Positions 1-5,835 of a stretch of 45,532 nt of DNA are shown here, piece after piece (within the stretch, counting starts at the first letter, position 1; every line of letters begins with the position of its first letter). The stretch covers positions 1-45,532 of the forward strand of contig JAUZOM010000008.1 of assembly GCA_030706465.1 (NCBI GenBank), given 5' to 3'. The notes beneath the pieces were generated by a model that was given only the letters and a program-made list of their open reading frames with translations, was not told where the DNA came from and did not search any database. The stretch comes from Bacteroidota bacterium (GTDB lineage Bacteria > Bacteroidota > Bacteroidia > Bacteroidales > Paludibacteraceae). Position numbers and translations under genes: made by a program.

Positions 1-35
1 ATCTTTTCAATGCAAATAATGTTGTATTGCGCTTC

Positions 36-56
36 AAAATTATGAAACATAATTTT
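36..56. repeat. 9-bp perfect inverted repeat
   Basis: The arms AAAATTATG (36-44) and CATAATTTT (48-56) are perfect complements around a 3-nt spacer. The dyad is AT-only apart from one pair and has no T-tract, so it looks like a protein-binding site more than a terminator. The gene it would serve lies outside the window or is not visible. Confidence 0.35.
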
Positions 57-185
57 AAACAACAAATGTCATTTTTATAAAAATCAGAGCTTCTGTCGAA
101 AAGCAGGACTAGGTGGTCAAAAAGCATGGCTATGTTGCAAATAAAGTGACTAAGTTTTTCGGCGGAAATTTCTGAATTGCATTTA

Positions 186-218
186 AACTTATCCAAAGGT
201 TGGAACTTTGGATAAGTT
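186..218. repeat. 13-bp perfect inverted repeat
   Basis: The arms AACTTATCCAAAG (186-198) and CTTTGGATAAGTT (206-218) pair without mismatch around a 7-nt loop. It sits next to the terminator at 225-262 but has no following T-run on either strand. It could be a second hairpin protecting the mRNA 3' end, or a binding site. Confidence 0.5.
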
Positions 219-224
219 GACAAT

Positions 225-262
225 AAAAAAAGGAGCTTCCAATTGAGGAAGCTCCTTTTTTT
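225..262 (-). terminator. Rho-independent terminator, bidirectional
   Basis: The stem AAAAAAAGGAGCTTCC / GGAAGCTCCTTTTTTT has a 6-nt loop. The A and T runs make it work in either direction. It lies 16 bp past the stop codon of the minus-strand outer-membrane gene and most likely ends that transcript. Confidence 0.9.
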
Positions 263-277
263 ATAAAATATCTGATT

Positions 278-757
278 TTAAAATCTGTAACGAGCTGCTA
301 AGCAAATGCCATCAACAGAAGGATTGAATCCGTTCAACACATAGATTCCGGGACGGTAATCCAACGAAAGTGTAATCGGTATTTCAAATTTATATTCAAT
401 GCCTATCTGGCCAAGAATACCCAAGCCCGCAACATGGCCAGCATTACGATTCGTGTTGTAATCAAAGTTATAGGAACCTATTCCGGCACCTACACCGGCG
501 TACCAATTAAAACCATCGGCCAGGTCGGATAAATTCCAAACCCATTGGTAGACTCCGTTTAACCCAAACCCCCAACTATTCAGACCTAGGTCAACTTCCA
601 ACCGATGATCTTTATTAAGAGGCTGCTGATAGGATATTTCGCCTCCATATCCGAATCCTCCGCCAAAACGAATACCAATTGCCTTATTATCCGCCTGAGC
701 CCTGAGAGCTCCTACCATACTCACAAACAACGTGAGTGTTAAAAAAAATCTTTTCAT
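278..757 (-). CDS. small outer-membrane beta-barrel protein
   Basis: This is a 159-residue exported protein. Residues 1-20 form a signal peptide ending at LRAQ. The mature part is a run of short glycine- and aromatic-rich beta strands alternating polar and hydrophobic residues, and it ends in the aromatic residue F (AARYRF), as outer-membrane barrels do. The size fits an eight-stranded barrel of the OmpA/OmpX/PorT-like type. There is no peptidoglycan-binding domain and no enzymatic motif, so the function is unknown. A TAATTTTG box on the minus strand lies about 55 bp upstream and a strong terminator follows, so it is probably transcribed alone. Confidence 0.75.
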   Translation of the reverse strand: MKRFFLTLTLFVSMVGALRAQADNKAIGIRFGGGFGYGGEISYQQPLNKDHRLEVDLGLNSWGFGLNGVYQWVWNLSDLADGFNWYAGVGAGIGSYNFDYNTNRNAGHVAGLGILGQIGIEYKFEIPITLSLDYRPGIYVLNGFNPSVDGICLAARYRF

Positions 758-810
758 ACCTTTTTTATATTTAAATTGTTACTATATTAAAATTAGGGAT
801 ACTGATTGTG

Positions 811-818
811 CAAAATTA
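811..818 (-). promoter_or_regulatory. Bacteroidota -7 box for the barrel gene
   Basis: Read on the minus strand this is TAATTTTG, matching TAnnTTTG. It lies 54 bp before the ATG at 757. No convincing -33 TTG sits at the expected distance, so the assignment rests on the -7 box. Confidence 0.45.
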
Positions 819-1090
819 AACAAAATCAATAAAACGATTGTTCAAACCGGTCATTGATTCGCGTTTTTTAGTAGGATTTTGTTGATTTCTATTTTTATTA
901 TATACTCCGGTTTGTCTATTAAACAAACGTTCATAACTGGTCTCTTAACAGAGAAGAATTATATCCGGATTATGAACGACAAACAGATAGTTATTATTAC
1001 ATCACAAAACAAAAATTTAGTCCCATTAAGTTGTTTTCTTGCTAATGTTCTTCAAACCAAATGTAATGTTCTATAAAAAAGGGTGTAATA

Positions 1091-1113
1091 ATCTATTTTT
1101 TGCAAAAATAGAT
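1091..1113. promoter_or_regulatory. perfect palindrome, probable operator upstream of the PerR-like gene
   Basis: The arms ATCTATTTTT (1091-1100) and AAAAATAGAT (1104-1113) are exact reverse complements around TGC. The site ends about 33 bp before the -7 box of the regulator gene. Fur and PerR proteins bind AT-rich dyads of about this size, and autoregulation is common in the family. Binding here is inferred from position and symmetry. Confidence 0.5.
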
Positions 1114-1145
1114 AACGGTAGAATTACCAACTATTGGAAACTTTC

Positions 1146-1153
1146 TATCTTTG
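1146..1153 (+). promoter_or_regulatory. Bacteroidota -7 box for the PerR-like gene
   Basis: TATCTTTG matches TAnnTTTG and lies 42 bp before the chosen ATG at 1196. No canonical TTG is found 19-21 bp upstream. That would fit a promoter assisted or controlled by a factor bound at the nearby palindrome. Confidence 0.5.
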
Positions 1154-1195
1154 TAATTGTTTCAAATAATAAAAGCTTACAAAACAATAGAGAAC

Positions 1196-1603
1196 ATGTT
1201 AGAATCTCATCAGTATCTGCGTCAATTTTCCATTAAGCCATCGGTACAACGTTCGGCAGTCATGAATTTTTTGTTGAAAAACCGTATTCACCCAACCATT
1301 GATGAAATCTATATGGCATTAAGTCCCACTATGCCTACTTTGTCGAAAACAACAGTCTATAATACACTTGACTTATTTGTTGAGCGAGGGGCAGTACGCG
1401 CTTTGTCCATTGACGAAAAGAATGCCCGGTATGACGTGGATATATCAGCTCATGCCCATTTCAGGTGCCGTCGTTGCGGTGCAATCCATGATATTTTCAA
1501 TTTAAATGCCGCCCTGTTCCAGGCGCCTGAAACTACCAAATTCAAAATCGATGCAGTAGAAATTTTCTATTTGGGTACTTGCGAAAAATGCAGTGGAAAT
1601 TAA
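1196..1603 (+). CDS. Fur-family transcriptional regulator, PerR-like
   Basis: The product has 135 residues from the ATG at 1196; an upstream in-frame start at 1157 would fall directly on the transcription start and is less likely. An N-terminal winged helix (VQRSAVMNFLL, then TLSKTTVYNTLDLF) is followed by the dimerisation and metal domain. Two CxxC pairs (CRRC, CEKC) form the structural zinc site. The regulatory metal ligands of B. subtilis PerR have counterparts here: the H of HPTIDEIY, the D of RYDVD, both H of HAH and the D of IHDI. That favours a peroxide-sensing PerR role over an iron-sensing Fur role. No target gene such as rubrerythrin or catalase lies next to it in the window. Confidence 0.88.
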   Translation: MLESHQYLRQFSIKPSVQRSAVMNFLLKNRIHPTIDEIYMALSPTMPTLSKTTVYNTLDLFVERGAVRALSIDEKNARYDVDISAHAHFRCRRCGAIHDIFNLNAALFQAPETTKFKIDAVEIFYLGTCEKCSGN

Positions 1604-1683
1604 CTTCACAAAGACGTTACTAACCGACATCATCTTTCCTTGTGTAGTGACTATGTTTCTTATCCGAGAAGATTTAAATAAAG

Positions 1684-1718
1684 AAAGGCAATTGCATAAA
1701 AATGTAACTGCCTTTTTT
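1684..1718 (+). terminator. Rho-independent terminator after the PerR-like gene
   Basis: The stem AAAGGCA / TGCCTTT, extended by further partial pairing, encloses an AT-rich loop and is followed by a run of T. It lies 80 bp past the stop codon. Confidence 0.75.
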
Positions 1719-1857
1719 TATTCGGAACATCACCTTCCATGTCAAGGCATCCCCCATTCTTTGCTCCTTCAACAGACATATTAAGAGCAAGGATAATAGT
1801 AATCGGTACTTCTTATTAAATGCAAGTCGTTGCAACGAATCTTGTATCAGAATCAGA

Positions 1858-3507
1858 TTAATCCTTCACACAACGGACATACAACCCGTTTAGTCGTTGG
1901 CTGCCGCTCCTACCTACTCCGGAGCCATTACAGCCTACGCTTCTGAAATATGAATATATACCGTCTTGCTGGGTAGAAGTCCACCAAAAAACTCCGATAC
2001 CAATAGCATCGAAAGTCCCATCATTATTGCCCCGGTTACCCCCCGGAAGGGCTGTAAAGCCGGTTTCATTTGTAGCCCCAATATTCGGGCTCATCCAATG
2101 AGTAGTACCGGTTTCCTTTAGCTTTCCACCTGCTACATCGGCACCCAAAAAGGTTGTAAGCGTAGTCCATTCGGCATCGGAAGCTACATGCCATCCAGCA
2201 GGAGCTAACTTGCCGGTGTTTACGGCATACCAGTTGTACAGCGCCCCGTAGGTATTTTTATAAGAAATGGAATCATTATTATACCAACAATATCCCGGCG
2301 TTGACAAATTCGCCCAGTCACCTTGATTCCTTGCCAAAGGAATACCCGTGCCATCATTAAATTTTGTAGTTTTCAGATTTTCTACCATCCATGTTTGCGT
2401 GCCAATTCTAACACTGTTGTAGACATTGCCATCTGCATCGATAACCGTTTGCGTTGTTGTAAAGCTAACCGAATCGCCATATGCCGTTCCGACACTATTC
2501 GTTGCATAAGCTCTTGCATAATAAGTAGTATTAGCCGTCAAACCCGTGATAAGACTTGGATATGCGCCGATGCCTGTTCCGTCTGTTGTTTTGCTGTCTG
2601 TTATAGTTGGATTAGGCGATGTGCTCCAACAAACACCACGTGCTGTAATGGTTGTTCCTCCATCAGCCGATATATTACCCCCGCTGATAGCGGATCTATT
2701 GCTTAGTGAAGATGCCGCTGTGGTGATAAGCGTAGGAAGTGCCAATGTATCCTTAACACAACGCAGGGAGAAGCCGGCTGACTTATTATAGCGGTTTCTG
2801 CCCACATTGATAAAATTGAAGCTCATGCCCCTGTTCCAACCATTGCAAGTACCGTCATCGGAAAAACCCCACCAGTAGCCGTAGTTACCTATGCCATAGA
2901 ACCCGCCATCATAGTTTCCACGATACCCACCCGGAAGTGCAGAGAAACCGACTCTGTTCGTAGCATTTGCATTCGGGCTCGCCCAGTCTGTGGTTCCTGT
3001 TTCTTTTAGTTTTCCTCCGGACATACTTTCACCACCCAGAAAGGTGGTCAGCGTTGTCCACTCTGCATCAGAGGGTACATGCCAACCTGCGGGAGCAATA
3101 TTACGGCTGTCAGCTAGAGCATACCAGTTATACAGTTTACCGTATTTTGCAACATTCACGGCATCATTGTTGTAATTACAGCAAGCGCCGGTACCCAACA
3201 ATAACCAGGTGTCATTATCCGTAACATTCGGGATACTTTCGCCGTTACGATATTTTGTAACTTTCAGGTTCTCTACCATCCACGTTTGGGTTCCTATCTT
3301 TACGCTATGATACACATTCCCATCGATGTCGGTCAGTGTCTCCTGAACGGGAGCATTATAATCTTTATAAAACGTAATACTGTCGATTTCGGAAACTGCC
3401 CGCTTTGTGACTACAACACCGGATTTATACACGTATAAGGTATCTTGAGCCAAAGCAAACTGGCAACTTAAAAATAAAATCAGGAAGAAGGCTCCAACTA
3501 TTTTCAT
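1858..3507 (-). CDS. secreted protein with two FISUMP domains and a fibronectin-like domain
   Basis: The product has 549 residues with a signal peptide at 1-20 (cleavage near FALA/QDT). Residues about 60-253 and 357-549 are two copies of the FISUMP domain (Fibrobacter succinogenes major paralogous domain), with shared landmarks DGNVY, IGTQTWMVENLK, LYNWYA, APAGWHV, SDAEWTTLTTFLG and a closing RCVKD. Between them, about 256-352, is a fibronectin type III-like segment (GVCWSTSPNPT, GLTANTTYYARAYATN) common in Bacteroidota surface proteins. The ligand of FISUMP domains is unknown. No T9SS sorting tail is visible. The gene is 16 bp downstream of the T9SS-tailed gene and shares its transcript. The two copies differ in several loop residues and so are not a recent duplication. 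Confidence 0.85.
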   Translation of the reverse strand: MKIVGAFFLILFLSCQFALAQDTLYVYKSGVVVTKRAVSEIDSITFYKDYNAPVQETLTDIDGNVYHSVKIGTQTWMVENLKVTKYRNGESIPNVTDNDTWLLLGTGACCNYNNDAVNVAKYGKLYNWYALADSRNIAPAGWHVPSDAEWTTLTTFLGGESMSGGKLKETGTTDWASPNANATNRVGFSALPGGYRGNYDGGFYGIGNYGYWWGFSDDGTCNGWNRGMSFNFINVGRNRYNKSAGFSLRCVKDTLALPTLITTAASSLSNRSAISGGNISADGGTTITARGVCWSTSPNPTITDSKTTDGTGIGAYPSLITGLTANTTYYARAYATNSVGTAYGDSVSFTTTQTVIDADGNVYNSVRIGTQTWMVENLKTTKFNDGTGIPLARNQGDWANLSTPGYCWYNNDSISYKNTYGALYNWYAVNTGKLAPAGWHVASDAEWTTLTTFLGADVAGGKLKETGTTHWMSPNIGATNETGFTALPGGNRGNNDGTFDAIGIGVFWWTSTQQDGIYSYFRSVGCNGSGVGRSGSQRLNGLYVRCVKD

Positions 3508-3523
3508 ACTATCTCTCCTACGT

Positions 3524-4042
3524 TTAATATTTTATAAACTTATGAATTTCAATCTTGTCCCCCTTTTGTACCCGGCATAGATAAAGCCCCTTCTGAAATG
3601 ATTCCATGGGAATATCGAAATAATTAACCCCAGGTTGGCTTTTCAGGGATTGTTGGTATAATACCCGGCTCTGAATATCTATTAACTGGAGTTGCACATT
3701 TTCTTCCGTTGCCGATTCATATCTTACTTGTAGCTTGTCTTGGACCGGATTTGGATAAAGCATCACATCCGTCTCCGCGGGGTTAACTTCATTATTGGAA
3801 GTTATTTCTGTAAAGGTCAGATTACGGATATTCAGCAATGCAAAATCAGTATTGCTACCATCTTTCTGACTGACCGTCATGTTTCCGGAAGTAAATACAA
3901 GCTTATGAAGGTTGCTTAAAACAAATGATGCTTGCGTCCCCGATTTCTCGTTTACGTTGAGCGTTGTTTGCCCTCGCAATCCTGGTAATCCAAGGACTAA
4001 CAGAAAGACAATGGTCGTCCAAGTTATTTTGTTCTTTTCCAT
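3524..4042 (-). CDS. secreted protein with type IX secretion C-terminal sorting domain
   Basis: The product has 172 residues with a signal peptide at about 1-25 (VLGLPGLRGQ). Residues about 26-85 contain two repeats of a short pattern ending in LHKLVFTSG and IRNLTFTE, a segment often found before these tails. Residues about 95-172 match the T9SS type A sorting domain: a YPNPV motif, a D-LQV strand, the segment LQLIDIQSRVLYQQ, and a C-terminal GLYLCRVQKGD and KFIKY. Known T9SS substrates are exported by the Por/Spr machinery and usually anchored to the cell surface after the tail is cut. So little sequence precedes the tail that the cargo is tiny. It is the first gene of a two-gene operon with the FISUMP gene. 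Confidence 0.88.
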   Translation of the reverse strand: MEKNKITWTTIVFLLVLGLPGLRGQTTLNVNEKSGTQASFVLSNLHKLVFTSGNMTVSQKDGSNTDFALLNIRNLTFTEITSNNEVNPAETDVMLYPNPVQDKLQVRYESATEENVQLQLIDIQSRVLYQQSLKSQPGVNYFDIPMESFQKGLYLCRVQKGDKIEIHKFIKY

Positions 4043-4281
4043 AATCTGATTTATTATATTCCTAACTTTGAAAATCAGCCTTAAAAGTTTTGTCCGGCTA
4101 AAAAACAGCTAACAGTCATCATTAAAGCCGTATTTAAATCCTTTTAAAACAACTATATAAACTCTTTATAGCAGGTCTTTATTTCCTCACGTTACTCCCT
4201 GGTAGAAAACAGGAAAGCAAAAACACATTCCTTATTTTCTTATTTTGAAAGTGTTCACTACTAATTCAATGATAGCCTGTG

Positions 4282-4312
4282 CAAATATACAAAACAAAAA
4301 GAAATGGTACAA
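4282..4312 (-). promoter_or_regulatory. promoter of the T9SS/FISUMP operon
   Basis: On the minus strand TTG (4312-4310) is followed after exactly 20 bp by TATATTTG (4289-4282), the Bacteroidota -33/-7 arrangement. It implies a leader of about 230 nt before the ATG at 4042. Confidence 0.55.
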
Positions 4313-4528
4313 TTTTTTATAAAAATATTTCTAAAAAATCTAAACAAACACGCTCTTAAGAAGGTGGAATAACTGAATGTCCTGTTTTATACAGCTGGAC
4401 AATTTATGTTGACTATTGATCCGGCACCCGGCCATCGGACGAAGTTGGCGGGGCGTTGGGCTCGATCCTTCACCGGATTCCAGCTCGTTAACTGATGTTA
4501 TTTCATTTCGGGTCCTTCCTCCCCGGGT

Positions 4529-4747
4529 AGTATTCTCTTTCTTCAGTCTTACTTCTGCCGAGGCTCATGTTAGGTATAGAGGTATTTCAACAGGAGTATA
4601 GATAGGGTTTGGATAGGGTTCAGTTAGGTCTACCTATCCGAACCCTATCCGAACCCTATCCGAACCCTAACTGAACCCTAACTGAACCCCCTCTATACCT
4701 AAACTAGAATAAGACTGGAATAAGACTGCATCAAGACTGAGAATACT
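4529..4747. repeat. 219-bp folded element with 11-bp period (locus A)
   Basis: The outer arms AGTATTCTC (4529-4537) and GAGAATACT (4739-4747) are perfect complements. Inner arms TTAGGTATAGAGG (4571-4583) and CCTCTATACCTAA (4690-4702) also pair without mismatch. At the centre TAGGT-CT-ACCTA (4625-4636) closes the fold. Both halves are written in 11-bp steps. On the left TAGATAGGGTT, TGGATAGGGTT and CAGTTAGGTCT run from 4599 to 4631. On the right are the AACCC units at 4635-4689 and four CTgaAATAAGA-like units from 4704 to 4747. No coding frame or known insertion sequence explains it. Confidence 0.85.
4635..4689. repeat. tandem 11-bp repeat array, five units
   Basis: Three perfect copies of TATCCGAACCC (4635-4667) are followed by two perfect copies of TAACTGAACCC (4668-4689). 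The five bases AACCC are constant and the first six vary. The minus strand reads as GGG tracts separated by 8-nt loops, slightly longer than the usual G-quadruplex limit of 7. It is the core of the larger fold at 4529-4747. Confidence 0.95.
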
Positions 4748-4818
4748 CCCTCTTTTGATAGAAGAACAGTGGATAAAATAGCTCAAAGCATAAATTTACA
4801 CAAATAATATAATTCCAC

Positions 4819-4853
4819 AACTATAACTGTTGATAAAGTCAACAATTATAGTT
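4819..4853. promoter_or_regulatory. 15-bp dyad at the marR promoter, probable MarR operator
   Basis: AACTATAACTGTTGA (4819-4833) and TCAACAATTATAGTT (4839-4853) pair at 14 of 15 positions around a 5-bp spacer. The right arm ends on the first base of the -7 box. A bound dimer would cover the -33 region. MarR proteins bind such dyads and often repress their own gene. Confidence 0.65.
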
Positions 4854-4860
4854 ACCTTTG
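4853..4860 (+). promoter_or_regulatory. -7 box of the marR gene
   Basis: TACCTTTG fits TAnnTTTG, 22 bp before the ATG at 4882. It shows that an in-frame TTG at 4858 lies inside the promoter and cannot be the start codon. Confidence 0.6.
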
Positions 4861-4881
4861 CCGCGTACAAAAGTTAAGACC

Positions 4882-5322
4882 ATGAAAAATCAAAAAGCGC
4901 CTTTTGGGATGACCGTTGCAGGAATGATGCGTGAAGTGCTGCGCTTACTAAAAAAATCGACTGCAGAACATGCTGAAATAAAGATTACCCTTGAACAACT
5001 TGGATTATTGCTTGTTATTTTCAGCAGCGAAAACGAAGTGATCCAACAGGATCTGGCCTGTTCTATGGGAAAAGACAAATCGGCCATACTACGCACGATC
5101 GATATGATCGAATCGAAAGAACTGGTTAAGAGAGTATCGGACACGACGGACCGGCGGAAAAAATACCTGATGATTACCAAAAAAGGAGAACGGGTCATTG
5201 AACAATATCTCGAAATTGAGCTTGAATTAACCACTGAACTTCAAAAGGGCCTGACCGAAGAAGAAATGGCTACTTTTTACAAAGTGGTAAATCATATTAA
5301 AGACAAAGCAAAAACAATTTAA
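4882..5322 (+). CDS. MarR-family transcriptional regulator
   Basis: The product has 146 residues from the ATG at 4882. A winged helix-turn-helix lies at about 45-110. The helix pair IQQDLACSMGKDKSAILRTIDMIESKELV is split by the usual turn, and the wing reads DTTDRRKKYLMITKKG, with the DxRxK pattern of MarR proteins. Flanking N- and C-terminal helices would form the dimer interface. MarR proteins sense small aromatic or oxidising compounds and repress efflux or detoxification genes. No ligand can be read here. The following gene on the same strand is 0.5 kb away, and a promoter in between makes a shared transcript unlikely. Confidence 0.88.
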   Translation: MKNQKAPFGMTVAGMMREVLRLLKKSTAEHAEIKITLEQLGLLLVIFSSENEVIQQDLACSMGKDKSAILRTIDMIESKELVKRVSDTTDRRKKYLMITKKGERVIEQYLEIELELTTELQKGLTEEEMATFYKVVNHIKDKAKTI

Positions 5323-5835
5323 TATTTTCAGGCAACTGGTTGACTTAATCAATAATTGACAGATAAAACAATTTAAAATTGAAAAAATTGAAGTAACAAA
5401 GATTGAAGTAACGGAGTATTCGAAGTAATTTTGCATCCCGATTATCCAATCTGCTAACCGGGGTATCAAAAAATTCAGTATCGCCTTAAATCATTGCGAA
5501 GGATGGAGAAAGAAATAATGTTGCCTTTCCGGAATTTATGACATTCAGTTCTCTCCCGGTCTCTTCCAAACCTTAAATCGACATCTTTACAGCTATTTTT
5601 CGCGAAGTAAGAATATGGATCGAATACTTCCGGATAACAGAGTTGGAAGCAAGAAAAATAATCTCCGCCTATACGGGATATTGTTTATTTTCTATTATTT
5701 CTATAACGCGTTATTTTAAGTAACTTATACCTGTCTGCACGACAAAACTCCTCTGAGTAATGATTTTGCCGAGGACTATTAAGAAAATAGTTTTTAATCA
5801 GGACTGTAACTGCCAGTCATTAACTATATAATTGA
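5323..5835. other. 513-bp intergenic region, possible long leader
   Basis: It contains a 15-bp near-tandem repeat (ATTGAAGTAACAAAG at 5387-5401, ATTGAAGTAACGGAG at 5402-5416) and, overlapping it, a promoter at 5403-5433. From there to the next start codon is about 400 bp with no open frame that can be supported. It is either a long leader or a separate small RNA. Confidence 0.5.
5403..5433 (+). promoter_or_regulatory. promoter upstream of the DUF5686 gene
   Basis: TTG (5403-5405), 20 bp, then TAATTTTG (5426-5433) is a full Bacteroidota promoter match. The start codon of the next gene is about 400 bp downstream. Confidence 0.5.

Larger units (their letters stand above)
758..1195. other. intergenic region with divergent promoters
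   Basis: This 438-bp stretch separates the minus-strand barrel gene from the plus-strand Fur-family gene. It holds the two promoters and the palindrome listed separately. The short open frames in it (for example 879-1076 and 1039-1236) have no domain, poor composition and no promoter placement, and were not called. Confidence 0.7.
4043..4881. other. long divergent intergenic region carrying a structured repeat element
   Basis: This is 839 bp between the minus-strand T9SS operon and the plus-strand marR gene. It holds a minus-strand promoter (4282-4312), an 11-bp-periodic inverted element (4529-4747) and the marR promoter with its dyad (4819-4860). The part at about 4390-4528 is GC-richer than its surroundings and shows no gene. 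Confidence 0.7.

Noticed and set aside
879-1236. Small plus-strand open frames before the PerR-like gene
   Set aside because: No domain, overlapping frames, and they cross the palindrome and promoter.
2323-3224. Plus-strand open frames opposite the FISUMP gene
   Set aside because: They are antisense to a gene with clear domains and signal peptide.
4635-4689. CRISPR array
   Set aside because: Units are 11 bp and directly abutting, with no spacers and no cas genes.
4858-4881. TTG start for marR at 4858
   Set aside because: It is part of the -7 box; the ATG at 4882 is preferred.
5227-5469. Minus-strand open frame at the end of marR
   Set aside because: It overlaps marR and has a low-complexity, cysteine-rich composition with no domain.
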